From assembly GCA_036273715.1 (NCBI GenBank), contig DASUHB010000074.1, positions 1 to 64,000 of the forward strand: a DNA stretch of 64,000 nt, in the 5' to 3' direction. Shown one piece after another: positions 44,557-54,140 of this stretch. Source of the DNA: Gemmatimonadaceae bacterium (GTDB taxonomy: Bacteria > Gemmatimonadota > Gemmatimonadetes > Gemmatimonadales > Gemmatimonadaceae). Each line of letters begins with the position of its first letter. Positions within the stretch are counted from its first letter, which is position 1. The translations under genes were made by a program, and so were the position numbers. The notes beneath the pieces were generated by a model that saw only the letters and a list, made by a program, of their open reading frames with translations, ran no database searches and had not been told where the DNA came from.

Positions 44557-45502
44557 GGGCTGCCGGATCGGCGGCGACGACGGTCGGCGTCAGGCTGAGG
44601 CGCCAGTGATCGAGCAGCGCGGACGCCTGGTCGAGGAACGCGCGCGCCGCGGCGGCATCGGGGCGGAGCCGCGCGAATTTGACGAGATCGGCTTCGCCGA
44701 ACACGGCGGCCGCGTGGGCTCGACTATCGGCGAGATCGGCGGGCAGCGCGCGGAGGAGCTCCGGCGTCGTGCGATGTACGGCGGGGGTGTCGTGGGCGGC
44801 CTCGAGGTAGCGGCGCAGGGTGTCCGTGGCCTCATCGTAGAAGCGTCCCACGTCGCGCGCCGCGAGGTCCGAGGCGCCGAGCGCTTCGAGCCGGCGCCGC
44901 GCCGCCTCGTACGCGCCTAACGGAGGCTCGGCGACCGCGACGGGCGGTGCGGTGTGACCGCGCCGGCGGCCGCGGAGCGCGATGATGGCGCCGGCGGCAG
45001 CCAGGAGAACGGCGATGACGACGAGCCACCAGTGCGACGATGCACCCTGGGCTCCGCCTAACGATGCGATCGGCCGGATGTCGCGCATGGCGATCGCCGT
45101 GTCGGGCAATGTCGCGGCGACCGTGACGAGCACGGCGCCGCTGACGACGGAATCCGGGACCTCGGCGCCCGCGCGGCGATACGGCAGCGCGAACGCGGGC
45201 GTGGTGAGACTCCCCGTTTGAAAGAATGCGACGCGCGCGCGGTAGCGGCGCGAGCCGTCGGCGGCCCGCGGCATGGTGTCCATCGAGAGCAGGCGGACGC
45301 TGTTCGGCAGCGAGTCTCGCGGATGCGGATCGCCGGCGATGGACGCGCCCTCGGGAAGCGTGGCGCGCAGGACGATGGTCACCGTATCGCCGACGGTGAC
45401 CGAGCCGCCGCCGGAGGCCTCGAGGCGCTGTGCGGAGAGGCGTGCGGGCGCGACACTCAGGACCAGCGCCGCAGCGCAGGCGCAGGCGAGCTGCCGGCGC
45501 AT
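44543..45502 (-). CDS. BatD-like protein of a Bat/MoxR operon
   Basis: A 319-residue membrane protein. A signal peptide (LACACAAALVLSVAPARLSA) is followed by a beta-rich domain (SVTVGDTVTIVLRATLP), one membrane segment (WWLVVIAVLLAAAGAIIAL, about residues 155-175) and a helical cytoplasmic tail. The position and layout suit the BatD role (or a DUF4381-like relative), but sequence similarity alone would be weak. The ATG 45502 is preferred since the longer frame upstream has no signal. It lies 2 bp after the DUF58 gene. Confidence 0.68.
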   Translation of the reverse strand: MRRQLACACAAALVLSVAPARLSAQRLEASGGGSVTVGDTVTIVLRATLPEGASIAGDPHPRDSLPNSVRLLSMDTMPRAADGSRRYRARVAFFQTGSLTTPAFALPYRRAGAEVPDSVVSGAVLVTVAATLPDTAIAMRDIRPIASLGGAQGASSHWWLVVIAVLLAAAGAIIALRGRRRGHTAPPVAVAEPPLGAYEAARRRLEALGASDLAARDVGRFYDEATDTLRRYLEAAHDTPAVHRTTPELLRALPADLADSRAHAAAVFGEADLVKFARLRPDAAAARAFLDQASALLDHWRLSLTPTVVAADPAAHAIR

Positions 45503-45504
45503 GG

Positions 45505-46386
45505 TCAGTGCCGCATGCGGCGTTCGCGCCGCCGGAAGAAGCCTAACAAGGGACCGATGTAGCCGTCGGCGGTGCGCAGCCGGATCAGGTCGGCGCCGGC
45601 GGAGCGCAGCCGGCGGGCGACGGCCGCGTCGCGTGCGGCCGCAGCGCGGCCGAACGCGGCGCGGACGTCGCCGCGGGCGCTGTCGACCCACCGCCACTCG
45701 TCGCGCTCCGGATCCCGGAGCGCGACGAGCCCCACATCGGGCAGATCTACGTCGCGCTCATCGATCAGGTGCACGCCGATCGTATCGTGCCGCCGTGCGA
45801 CCATCTCGAGCGCACGGTCGTACTCGCCCGCCAGCCAGTCGGAAAACACGAAGATCACAGCGCGCCGCTTGAGAATGCGCATGGCAAATTCGAATGCCGC
45901 CGCGAGGTTCGTCCCCCGTCCGCGCGGCTCGAACGACACCATCTCGCGAATCACGCGCAGCACGTGCCGCTTGCCCTTGGCCGGCGCGACGAACTGCTCG
46001 ACGCGATCGGAGAAGAGGATCGCACCCACGCGGTCGTTGTTGCGCACGGCGGCCAGCGCGAGGACCGCGCTGACTTCCGTGGCCAGCTCCGCTTTCGTGC
46101 GGCGGCGCGTGCCGAACGCGTCCGAGGCGCTGTGGTCGATGAGAAAGAGCACGGTGAGCTCCCGCTCTTCCGTGTATCGCCTAACGTAAGGCGCGCCCGT
46201 GCGCGCGGTGACGCGCCAGTCGATGGTGCGGACGTCGTCCCCGGGCAGGTAGGGCCGCACGTCGGCAAACTCGACGCCCCGGCCCTTGAACACGCTCGAG
46301 TACTCGCCGGCCAATACATCCTGCACCAGTCGCCGGCTCCGGATCTCGAGCTGGCGGACCTGTCGCAGGACGTCGGGCAGACTCAC
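45505..46386 (-). CDS. DUF58 domain protein of the MoxR operon
   Basis: A 293-residue cytoplasmic protein. GVEFADVRPYLPGDDVRTID is the DUF58 signature; VLFLIDHSASDAFG and VFVFSDWLAGEYD are vWA-like metal-site regions. DUF58 proteins are encoded directly after MoxR ATPases and are thought to be their partner or substrate. Its start overlaps the moxR stop by 4 bp. Confidence 0.9.
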   Translation of the reverse strand: MSLPDVLRQVRQLEIRSRRLVQDVLAGEYSSVFKGRGVEFADVRPYLPGDDVRTIDWRVTARTGAPYVRRYTEERELTVLFLIDHSASDAFGTRRRTKAELATEVSAVLALAAVRNNDRVGAILFSDRVEQFVAPAKGKRHVLRVIREMVSFEPRGRGTNLAAAFEFAMRILKRRAVIFVFSDWLAGEYDRALEMVARRHDTIGVHLIDERDVDLPDVGLVALRDPERDEWRWVDSARGDVRAAFGRAAAARDAAVARRLRSAGADLIRLRTADGYIGPLLGFFRRRERRMRH

Positions 46387-47390
46387 GGCACGCGCAGCGC
46401 GTCGAGGATGCGGTCGAGGACTTGATCGGCCGTCACGCTCTCGGCGTCCGCCTCGTAGGTGAGAATGACGCGGTGGCGCAGCACGTCGTGCGCGAGCGTC
46501 TTGAGGTCCGATGGCGCGACGTAGCCGCGTCCCTCGAGAAAGGCATGCGCCTTCGCCGCGCGGACCAACGCAATCGCCGCGCGCGGACTGGCGCCGTACG
46601 CGACCAACGGTGCTAACGACGCCAGACCGGCCGCGGCCGGATCGCGCGTCGCCCGCACCAGATCGAGCGCGTACTCTCGCGCGCGGGGGTCGAGATAGAT
46701 CTGGTCCACCATGCGGCGCGCCGCGAGAATGCGTGCGGCATCGACGACCGGTTGCACCACCGGCAGCGCGCCGCCGGTCATCCGGTCGAGCATAGCGCTC
46801 TCTTCGTCCCTCGCCGGATAGGTGACGATCAGCTTCATCATGAAGCGGTCGACCTGCGCTTCGGGCAGCGGATACGTGCCTTCCTGCTCGATCGGATTCT
46901 GCGTCGCGAGCACGAGGAACGGCTCCTCGAGCGGATACGTCACGCCGCCGATCGTCACCTGCTTCTCCTGCATCGCCTCGAGCAGCGCGCTCTGCACTTT
47001 GGCCGGCGCGCGATTGATCTCGTCGGCGAGTATAATGTTGGCGAAGATGGGACCTTGCTGGACCGTGAACCCGCCGCTCCGTTGGTCATAGATCATCGTG
47101 CCGACGAGATCCGCGGGCAGCAGATCCGGCGTGAATTGGACGCGACGGAACGATGCGTCGATGGAGGCGGCGAGCGCTCGCACGGCCAGCGTTTTTGCCA
47201 GGCCGGGCACGCCCTCGAGCAACACGTGTCCATCGGCCAGCAGCCCAACGAGCAGCCGGTCGAGCATCGCGCGCTGCCCGATCACCACGCCGGCGAGCTC
47301 GGCGCGAATACGCTCGGCGAAGGAACTTTCGCCGCGCACGCGTGCGTTGAGCTCGTCGAGATCTGTCGCGGTTCGGAGGTCCAGGGCCAT
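46383..47390 (-). CDS. MoxR-type AAA+ ATPase
   Basis: A 335-residue chaperone-like ATPase. It holds Walker A (GVPGLAKT), Walker B (NIILADEINRAPAKVQSALL), the sensor block FLVLATQNPIEQEGTYPLPEAQ and a C-terminal lid. MoxR proteins help activate or assemble metal-dependent and vWA partner proteins encoded downstream. It is first in the operon moxR-DUF58-batD-batA-batB, all tightly packed, with three gene junctions overlapping by 4-14 bp or 2 bp apart. Confidence 0.93.
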   Translation of the reverse strand: MALDLRTATDLDELNARVRGESSFAERIRAELAGVVIGQRAMLDRLLVGLLADGHVLLEGVPGLAKTLAVRALAASIDASFRRVQFTPDLLPADLVGTMIYDQRSGGFTVQQGPIFANIILADEINRAPAKVQSALLEAMQEKQVTIGGVTYPLEEPFLVLATQNPIEQEGTYPLPEAQVDRFMMKLIVTYPARDEESAMLDRMTGGALPVVQPVVDAARILAARRMVDQIYLDPRAREYALDLVRATRDPAAAGLASLAPLVAYGASPRAAIALVRAAKAHAFLEGRGYVAPSDLKTLAHDVLRHRVILTYEADAESVTADQVLDRILDALRVP

Positions 47391-47441
47391 GACGTAACTA
47401 TAGAAGGGAGAGCAGCGCGTGGCGCCGTTTGGCCGTCAAGC

Positions 47442-47450
47442 TGCTATATT
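47442..47450 (+). promoter_or_regulatory. Extended -10 promoter for the nad operon
   Basis: TGCTATATT is an extended -10 element (TG-N-TATATT). No clear -35 is seen, which is typical of extended -10 sites. It lies about 180 bp before nadB and would start an approximately 170-nt leader. Confidence 0.5.
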
Positions 47451-47465
47451 TGTAGGTGCTGGGAG

Positions 47466-47484
47466 GGTTCCGCACCGCGGAACC
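47466..47484 (+). promoter_or_regulatory. Perfect hairpin in the nad leader
   Basis: GGTTCCGC-ACC-GCGGAACC forms an uninterrupted eight-base-pair stem with a three-base loop. It lies just downstream of the likely transcription start. It could be an operator, as it is also a DNA dyad, or an RNA structure. Confidence 0.5.
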
Positions 47485-47542
47485 AAGGCGTTTCCCAACC
47501 GGCCCCCCAGCTCGGTTCCACTCATCACCAATGGGAGATCAG

Positions 47543-47590
47543 ATGAACCTACGCGCCCGAACGCTCCGCCCGATCAACCCGTTCGCATAG
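47543..47590 (+). CDS. 15-codon leader ORF upstream of nadB
   Basis: A short open frame encodes MNLRARTLRPINPFA and ends at a TAG. GGGAG five bases before its ATG is a clean ribosome site. A second hairpin starts three bases after its stop. The peptide has no recognised family. A translated leader that controls nadB through the hairpin is inferred from the arrangement. Confidence 0.45.
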   Translation: MNLRARTLRPINPFA

Positions 47591-47592
47591 TA

Positions 47593-47619
47593 CCGACCGG
47601 ACGTTCACCGTCCGTTCGG
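47593..47619 (+). promoter_or_regulatory. Hairpin just before the nadB start codon
   Basis: CCGACCGGACG and CGTCCGTTCGG pair around a TTCAC loop with one mismatch (10 of 11 pairs). It ends 7 bases before the nadB ATG, so it covers the nadB ribosome-loading region, and no good ribosome site is seen outside it. It may gate nadB translation, possibly coupled to the leader ORF stop three bases earlier. No U-run follows, so it is not a terminator. Confidence 0.5.
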
Positions 47620-47626
47620 CGACATT

Positions 47627-49183
47627 ATGCTTGGGTCTTCAATAGAACGGCGAGCACTTCGGTGCCGCTACCTGGTCATCGGCAGCGGGGTTGCCGGACT
47701 GCACACGGCATGGCGCGCGTCGCTGTCGGGGGACGTCGTGCTGCTCACGAAGCGGTCGCTCTTCGACAGCGCCACGGCGTACGCCCAGGGCGGCATTGCC
47801 GCGGCCATTGGCGCCGGTGATTCGCCGGAGCTGCACCAACAGGACACGCTCGCCGCCGGCGCCGCGATGTGCGACCGCGCGGCGGTGGACGTGCTGGTGC
47901 GCGAAGGGCCGGCGCGCGTGAGAGAGCTGAGCTCGGCCGGCGTGCATTTCGACCTCGACCCGCGCGGCGAGTTTCTGTTAGGCAAGGAAGCGGCGCACTC
48001 GGAGCGGCGCATCGTGCATGCGCACGGCGACCAGACGGGCGCCGAAGTGGTGCGCGCGCTGGTCGAGCGCGTGCGGGCGACGAGCCGGGTGACGGTGCTC
48101 GAACGGACGCGGGCGCTCGAGCTGATCGTCGAAGACGGCGTCTGTTTCGGCGTGCGCGCGAGCCAGGCGGGCGCGCCGCTCGAGATTCACGCCGACGCGA
48201 CCGTGCTGGCGACGGGTGGATGCGGTCAGGTCTATCGCTACACGACGAATCCCGTTGTCGCGACCGGCGATGGGCTCGCGCTGGCGCACCGCGCCGGGGC
48301 CGAGCTCGAGGACATGGAATTCGTCCAGTTCCATCCGACGGCGCTGGACACGCCCGAGACGCCGCTGGCGCTCATCTCGGAAGCGGTGCGCGGCGAAGGC
48401 GCGACCCTGGTCAATGCGTTAGGCGAGCGCTTCATGCCGGGCCGCCACCCCGACGCCGAGCTCGCGCCGCGCGACGTGGTGGCGCGCGAGGTGTTTCGCG
48501 AGCAGCAGGCCACCGGCGCCGTGCGGCTCGATGCGACGTCGTTAGGCGCCGGGTTCGCCCAGCGCTTCCCCGGCATTTTCGCGCTGTGCATGGCGCGGGG
48601 CGTGGACCCGCGCGTCGAGGCCATCCCCGTCACCCCGGCGGCGCACTACGCGATGGGCGGCATCGTGACCGACCTCGCGGGACGATCCACCCTGCATTGC
48701 CTCTACGCGTGCGGCGAAGTGGCGCGCACCGGCGTGCACGGCGCGAATCGGCTCGCGTCCAATTCCCTGCTCGAGGGACTCGTGTTCGCCGAGCGCGTGG
48801 CGCGCGATCTCGAGACCGTGTCTCCGCTGGATGCAACGCCGCCGGCTCGCGACTGGCGCGTACCGCCGCTCACCGACCGTGGCGCGGCCCAAGTGGCGGC
48901 GAATATGGTCCGCGATACGATGTGGAAATACGCCGGCATCGTGCGCTCCGCGTACGGGTTGGGCACTTGCCTCGCCACGCTCGAGGACATCGAGCGCCGG
49001 CTTCCCGAAGGCGCCACCGAAGAGGCGAATCTGGTCGAGACGGCGCGCCTCATCGCGCTGGCGGCGCTGCTGCGCGAAGAGTCGCGCGGCGGACATTACC
49101 GCACCGATTTCCCGCACCCGCGTCCCAGCTGGCAGCACCGGCACGTGTTATGGCGGGGCAGCGGTGCGCTCGTGACGACGTGA
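47627..49183 (+). CDS. nadB: L-aspartate oxidase
   Basis: A 518-residue flavoenzyme that oxidises aspartate to iminoaspartate in NAD synthesis. YLVIGSGVAGLHTAWRA is the FAD motif; FDSATAYAQGGIAAAIGAGDSPELH and HAHGDQTGAEVVRALV are typical blocks; TGVHGANRLASNSLLEGLVF is the C-terminal FAD block. It is the first gene of nadB-nadA-nadC, with 12 bp to nadA. The ATG at 47627 lies just after a hairpin; the ribosome site is weak. Confidence 0.95.
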   Translation: MLGSSIERRALRCRYLVIGSGVAGLHTAWRASLSGDVVLLTKRSLFDSATAYAQGGIAAAIGAGDSPELHQQDTLAAGAAMCDRAAVDVLVREGPARVRELSSAGVHFDLDPRGEFLLGKEAAHSERRIVHAHGDQTGAEVVRALVERVRATSRVTVLERTRALELIVEDGVCFGVRASQAGAPLEIHADATVLATGGCGQVYRYTTNPVVATGDGLALAHRAGAELEDMEFVQFHPTALDTPETPLALISEAVRGEGATLVNALGERFMPGRHPDAELAPRDVVAREVFREQQATGAVRLDATSLGAGFAQRFPGIFALCMARGVDPRVEAIPVTPAAHYAMGGIVTDLAGRSTLHCLYACGEVARTGVHGANRLASNSLLEGLVFAERVARDLETVSPLDATPPARDWRVPPLTDRGAAQVAANMVRDTMWKYAGIVRSAYGLGTCLATLEDIERRLPEGATEEANLVETARLIALAALLREESRGGHYRTDFPHPRPSWQHRHVLWRGSGALVTT

Positions 49184-49195
49184 TCCGGAGACCTT

Positions 49196-50200
49196 ATGTC
49201 ATCCACTGATCGATATTCGGACATACAGGACGAGATTCGCGCGCTGGCGCGCGATCGCAACGCGATCGTTCTCGCCCACAATTATCAACGGCCCGAAGTG
49301 CAGGACGTGGCCGACGTGGTCGGCGACTCGTTAGGCCTATCGCGCGAAGCGGCGCGGACGGATGCCGACGTCATCGTGTTCTGCGGCGTGCACTTCATGG
49401 CCGAGACGGCGGCGATTCTCGCGCCGCAGAAAACCGTACTGCTCCCGGACCTCGGCGCCGGCTGCTCGTTGTCGGCGACCATCGATGCCACGCAGCTGCG
49501 CGCGTGGAAAGCCGAGCACCCGGGCGCGGTGGTCGTGAGCTACGTGAACACGACGGCGGAGGTCAAGGCCGAGAGCGACTACTGCTGCACGTCGGGCAAC
49601 GCCGTGGAAGTGGTGCAATCGGTGCCGGCCGACCGCGAGATCCTGTTCCTCCCCGACATGTTCCTCGGCGCGCACGTTAGGCGCCTCACGGGGCGGGCCA
49701 ACATGCACGTATGGATGGGCGAGTGCCACGTGCACGCGGGCATCACGCCCGCACGCGTGGCCGAGCAGCGCGCGGCGCATCCCGAGGCCGAGTTTCTCGT
49801 GCACCCCGAGTGCGGCTGCTCGACGAGCCTGCTCGAAGCGATGTCGGCGGGCGACATCGATCCGTCGGGGGTGCAGATATTGTCCACCGAAGGAATGATT
49901 CGACGGCCGTCGCAATCGAGCGCGGACACGTTCATCGTGGCCACGGAAGTGGGCATCCTGCATCGCCTCGAGCGGGCGTATCCCGATCGAACCTTCCTTG
50001 CCGCCGACGATCGCGCATCGTGTCAGTACATGAAGGTCACGACGCTGCCGAAGGTGAAGCACTCGCTCGAGGCGATGGAGTACCGCATCACGGTGCCGCG
50101 GGAGATTGCGGATCGGGCGCGCGGGGCGATTGATCGGATGGTGGCGATCGGCGGCGCCGCGCCCGCGGCGAGCGCGCCGGCGGCGATGGTGGGGGAGTGA
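49196..50200 (+). CDS. nadA: Quinolinate synthase
   Basis: A 334-residue [4Fe-4S] enzyme that condenses iminoaspartate with dihydroxyacetone phosphate. The three cluster cysteines are in [20 protein letters not shown] and [35 protein letters not shown] is the conserved N-terminal block. The C-terminus has an extra alanine-rich tail. It overlaps nadC by one base, as in a coupled operon. Confidence 0.96.
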   Translation: MSSTDRYSDIQDEIRALARDRNAIVLAHNYQRPEVQDVADVVGDSLGLSREAARTDADVIVFCGVHFMAETAAILAPQKTVLLPDLGAGCSLSATIDATQLRAWKAEHPGAVVVSYVNTTAEVKAESDYCCTSGNAVEVVQSVPADREILFLPDMFLGAHVRRLTGRANMHVWMGECHVHAGITPARVAEQRAAHPEAEFLVHPECGCSTSLLEAMSAGDIDPSGVQILSTEGMIRRPSQSSADTFIVATEVGILHRLERAYPDRTFLAADDRASCQYMKVTTLPKVKHSLEAMEYRITVPREIADRARGAIDRMVAIGGAAPAASAPAAMVGE

Positions 50201-51093
50201 TGGCCTCCGATCTGGCCGGGACGAGTCTATCGTTAGGCTTCCCGTTGTCGGCGGCCGCGACGCGCGCACTGGTGCGGGCGGCGCTCGATGAGGACCGGGC
50301 ATTCGAGGACGTGACGACGCTCGCCACGGTGCCCGCCGAGGCGGAGGGGCGTGCGGCGATCGTCGCGCGGTCGGCCGGCGTGATCGCGGGGCTGCCGCTC
50401 GCGATCACGGCGTTCGAAACCATGAGCCGTGATGTGACCGTGCACGTCGTGTCGGGCGACGGCGAGCACGTCGGCGCCGGCAGCGTGGTGGCCGAAGTCG
50501 CGGGCCCGTGGCGCGCGCTGCTGAGCGCCGAGCGCGTAGCGCTCAATTTCGTGCAGCGGTTGTCCGGGGTGGCGACGCTGACCGCGCGGTACGTCGAGGC
50601 CGCGCGCGGGACCGCGGCTCGCATTTACGACACGCGGAAGACGACGCCGACGTTACGGGCGCTCCAGAAGTACGCGGTGCGGTGCGGCGGCGGCGTCAAC
50701 CACCGCGCTGATCTGGCCGACGGGGTCTTGATCAAGGACAACCACCTCGCTGCGTTAGGCGGCGACATCGCGCTCGCGGTGCGCCGGGCGCGCGGGGCGG
50801 GGCGGCCCGGCATCTGTATCGAAGTCGAGTGCGACGACGTCGCGCAGGTCGATGCCGCCCTCGCGGCCGGTGCGGACGTCATCCTGCTCGACAACATGTC
50901 GCTCGATGCGATGCGCGCGTGCGCGGCGCGCGTGGCGGGACGTGTCCCGCTCGAGGCGTCGGGCGGCGTGACGCTCGAGCGCGTGCGGGCAATCGCGGAG
51001 ACGGGCGTCGATCGGATTTCCGTTGGCGGGCTGACGCACTCGCCGCCCGCGCTGGACCTGGGATTGGACTACCTGTCGTCGTTCAACTCCTGA
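50200..51093 (+). CDS. nadC: Nicotinate-nucleotide pyrophosphorylase (quinolinate phosphoribosyltransferase)
   Basis: A 297-residue enzyme that makes nicotinate mononucleotide from quinolinate. RIYDTRKTTPTLRALQKYAV, CGGGVNHRADLADGVLIKDN, EVECDDVAQ and LEASGGVTLERV are the family blocks in the right order. The ATG at 50200 overlaps the nadA stop by one base; a GTG just before it is also possible, adding one residue. GGGGGA lies just upstream. It ends the nad operon. Confidence 0.95.
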   Translation: MASDLAGTSLSLGFPLSAAATRALVRAALDEDRAFEDVTTLATVPAEAEGRAAIVARSAGVIAGLPLAITAFETMSRDVTVHVVSGDGEHVGAGSVVAEVAGPWRALLSAERVALNFVQRLSGVATLTARYVEAARGTAARIYDTRKTTPTLRALQKYAVRCGGGVNHRADLADGVLIKDNHLAALGGDIALAVRRARGAGRPGICIEVECDDVAQVDAALAAGADVILLDNMSLDAMRACAARVAGRVPLEASGGVTLERVRAIAETGVDRISVGGLTHSPPALDLGLDYLSSFNS

Positions 51094-51169
51094 ATTTCCG
51101 GTAGCACGCGAACGCCACGGCACGGCCGCGATGCTCATCACCGTGACTCCCGTTTTCGGAGTGCGAGCA

Positions 51170-51529
51170 ATGGATCTGATCACGACACTGCGCGCCATTC
51201 CCCCGATTGTCGTTTTGCTCGTTGCAACCACGCTGGAAGTGACGGGCGACGCGATCGTGCGTATCGCCCTCTATGATCGTCCGGGCATCACGGTCGCCCG
51301 GTTCGGATTGTTCGCGTTAGGCGCCGCGTTCCTCTTCGGGTACGGCAGCTTCGTGAATCTGACCGCGCTCGAGTTTCGCCGCGTCGTCGGGCTCTACATC
51401 GCAACGCTGTTCGTGGTGTGGCAGATCATCAATTTCGCGTTCTTCCGCACCGCGCCGACGCTGCCGATCTGCGTGGGCGGGGCGCTGATCGTGATCGGCG
51501 GCGGGATCGTCGCGTTCTGGAGCGCCTAG
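51170..51529 (+). CDS. SMR-like four-helix membrane protein
   Basis: A 119-residue protein with four hydrophobic segments (VVLLVATTLEVTGDAIVRIA, FGLFALGAAFLFGYGSF, VVGLYIATLFVVWQIINF and ICVGGALIVIGGGIVAFW). The first carries TLEVTGDA, which matches the SMR family E-V-x-G pattern with the coupling glutamate. It could export a small cation or drug, but length and similarity are modest. The ATG at 51170 follows GTGCGAGCA; a start at 51131 is also possible. The 51530-51767 gap has no gene that I can identify. Confidence 0.55.
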   Translation: MDLITTLRAIPPIVVLLVATTLEVTGDAIVRIALYDRPGITVARFGLFALGAAFLFGYGSFVNLTALEFRRVVGLYIATLFVVWQIINFAFFRTAPTLPICVGGALIVIGGGIVAFWSA

Positions 51530-51767
51530 TAAAGCGCGTCTGAGTGCCGGGCAGCATCTGGTTCTGGTAGTGACGCCCATGAAGACACGGGCAACGCACG
51601 ATCCTCCGGGCATGGCACGGACCGCTCCGCTGCCGGGCGCGCACCGCGCTGGCGCGAGCTCACTTCCGCCGCGTCTTGAACGACAGTCGCTGTGTTTTCG
51701 TGCAGGAGGCATTGTCCCGATGCGATCACCATTTCAGACGCAGTCCACCAGCCGCCCGAAGCGGGGC

Positions 51768-54020
51768 CTAACGAGTACCGTCGGTGATCAAGCCCAGCGC
51801 CGCGAGCGCATCGATCAGGCTCCTGAGCGCGTCCGCGGTCGATCCGCCCGACACGCGTGGCCGCGCCACCGGCGCTGCTCCGAAGAAGCCGAGGCGCGCA
51901 CCTGCTCCGGCGCCCAGGACCACGGAGCCCGGGACCTGCATGGTGCCATCGGCCGCACGGGCGAGGAATGCCGCCGGCCGCGCGCCGAATTCGCCTAACG
52001 ATACCGTTGCGCCCTCCGGGGCACCGGGAGGCGCGAGCACGATCGGCCCCGGCCACATCCTCGTGACCGTCGCGCCGGCATACGCGAGCTCGCAAAACCC
52101 CTCGACCGTCGCGTGCACGTTCGACGCGTGCTGGGCCACGACCAGCGACTTGTCGATCGATCCGCCGGCCATCGCGACTCCGCTCACGCGCAGCACCGCA
52201 CCATCTTTGGTGACGCGAATGAGTGGGCGCACGAACACGTCCCATTGCGTCGTCGCGTCGGGTGGGGTGCCTAACGGCTCGCGAAAGGTGATCATGTCGG
52301 CGGTGTTGTCGCTCACGTCGGCCGTCTGGCCCTTCCCCGTGCCGTCGGTGGCCACCCACGTCCAGCCGGTGAACCGGTGCGGCGCCCAGCCGGCGCCGGC
52401 TCTGGTGATCGATGTCCGCGTCCCCGATGTCGTCGACTGCTTGACCACCATCGGCGGGTTGAGCACGCGGACCCCCGACAGGTCCGTGTAGTGCGCCGCG
52501 GTCGTGATCACGTCGCCGCCGGCCTCGCGCTGAGCTGCGTTAGGCACGAGCGCCGGCGAATCGATCTCGATGTCGGCCACGCGGATCGACCAGAATACGT
52601 TGTACGGGCTGTACGCATACGCGAGGAACGCCCGGCTCCCCTCTGAGCGGATCCCCGACACCGTGAAGTAGCCCTGCAGCCCGTTCACGATCTGGATGTC
52701 CGCGTGCCCCGCGGTTTGCAGCGTGCCGCCGTAGATCGCGACGTTGGTCGCGCGCACCGAGACGTTGTATCCATAGCGCACGGCGTCGATGCCGTGTACG
52801 TTGTGATTGAGATTGTTGGCGAACGTGCCGGTGCCGAAGACCCAACCGTTGCGATACCACGGTCCGGCGTAGGCCGGCCCGCCGGCGCCGCGCGCGCGAC
52901 AATTCAGGAATTCCGTAATGTCCTCCTGGAAATTGTCGTAGCGGTCGTCGAGTCCGCCGATCTGCCACGCGGCCTCCCACGTTAGGCCGCCAACTTTGAC
53001 GAACGCGAAGTTGGTGGACGACGATCCGCGCGCGGTCAGCTCCGGATTGCGGTGGTAATAGATGCCGGTGTAGGCGCCGGCCTCGGACGCACCTTCGACG
53101 CTGAAGCGGTCGAACGACCCCTCGAAGCAGCCGTCCAGGTCGAGCACGGCCTCGGGCAGCACGACGAACATCGTCGTCGCATCCGGCGCCACGTGCAGCG
53201 CCTTCGTGAACGTGATCAAGTCGGAGGTGTTCCTCGCGACCTTCGCGCTCTGGCCGACACCGGTGCCGCCCGTCATGCACACCCACATGTCGCGCAGCTC
53301 ATCGGTGCGCCATGCGGCGCCGGCGCGGGCGATGGTGTTGACCGAGCCGCCGCTCGCGCGCGCGGCCGGCTTGCCGTGCGCACGGATCACGGAGTTCTCC
53401 ATGCCCGCGCCGGTGATCGCAAAGCCCTCGGTGCTCACGATGCGCAGGGGCTGCGTGATCCGGTAGACGGCGCCCGCGCCTAACCGAATGCGCGCCGTGG
53501 CCCAGCGCGGCGGCCCTTTCGTGGTGGGCAGCACGGCGCCGGAGGCCGGCAGCGCGGTGAACGGCTCGAACGGCGAACCGCAGCAGGCGTCGATGCACGA
53601 TTGCAGCGCGACGGTGTCGTCGGTGGCGCCGTCGCCGTGCGCGCCCCACCACTCCGGCAGCACGTCGGAGAGAAGCGCGGAGCGCGTGTTGGTTCCGGTG
53701 ATGTTCGGCGGCACGAAGCGCACCGTTAGACCGGCCCCGAAGATCTGGTGCAGGCCGGCCTGGATCGCGCCGCGCACGAGGAGCGTCGGGTTCGCGCCCG
53801 CACGGGCGACGAACCGAGCGCCGTTCACCAGCCACACCGCGACGTTGCGCGGGATCTCGAGATCCGCGGCGAGCGCGTACTCACCGGGCGGGAAGTACAT
53901 CGTACCGCCCCACGCCGGGATCGTGCGCGCGAGCTCGCGCAGCGCGGCCGACGCGTCGCCCGACACGCCGGCCGTCGCGCCATGCGCGGTCACATCGAAA
54001 AGGCCGCCGAAATCCGCCAT
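51768..54020 (-). CDS. Orphan phage-tail-like beta-helix protein
   Basis: A 750-residue protein without a signal peptide. WWGAHGDGATDDTVALQSC (about residues 124-142) is the pectate-lyase-superfamily/tail-spike signature. The middle part is likely a right-handed beta-helix. Residues about 228-287 and 536-595 repeat the same module (ARAGAAW / TRAGAGW, then GTGVGQSAKV / GTGKGQTADV, then PDATT in both). The end LGFFGAAPVA ... LRSLIDALAALGLITDGT matches the tail of many phage structural proteins. No other phage gene is near, so it may be a phage remnant, a domesticated tail fibre or a secreted polysaccharide-active protein. Confidence 0.7.
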   Translation of the reverse strand: MADFGGLFDVTAHGATAGVSGDASAALRELARTIPAWGGTMYFPPGEYALAADLEIPRNVAVWLVNGARFVARAGANPTLLVRGAIQAGLHQIFGAGLTVRFVPPNITGTNTRSALLSDVLPEWWGAHGDGATDDTVALQSCIDACCGSPFEPFTALPASGAVLPTTKGPPRWATARIRLGAGAVYRITQPLRIVSTEGFAITGAGMENSVIRAHGKPAARASGGSVNTIARAGAAWRTDELRDMWVCMTGGTGVGQSAKVARNTSDLITFTKALHVAPDATTMFVVLPEAVLDLDGCFEGSFDRFSVEGASEAGAYTGIYYHRNPELTARGSSSTNFAFVKVGGLTWEAAWQIGGLDDRYDNFQEDITEFLNCRARGAGGPAYAGPWYRNGWVFGTGTFANNLNHNVHGIDAVRYGYNVSVRATNVAIYGGTLQTAGHADIQIVNGLQGYFTVSGIRSEGSRAFLAYAYSPYNVFWSIRVADIEIDSPALVPNAAQREAGGDVITTAAHYTDLSGVRVLNPPMVVKQSTTSGTRTSITRAGAGWAPHRFTGWTWVATDGTGKGQTADVSDNTADMITFREPLGTPPDATTQWDVFVRPLIRVTKDGAVLRVSGVAMAGGSIDKSLVVAQHASNVHATVEGFCELAYAGATVTRMWPGPIVLAPPGAPEGATVSLGEFGARPAAFLARAADGTMQVPGSVVLGAGAGARLGFFGAAPVARPRVSGGSTADALRSLIDALAALGLITDGTR

Positions 54021-54140
54021 GGCTCGGCAATGTGCGAGGTAGCGATGATGACCGGAAGGATTCGATCACGATCTTTACGCGGGCCGGCGCCACCGTGCGC
54101 GCGTGAGCACTTGTCTTTTTCTACAGCCGAGCGGAGCCTT

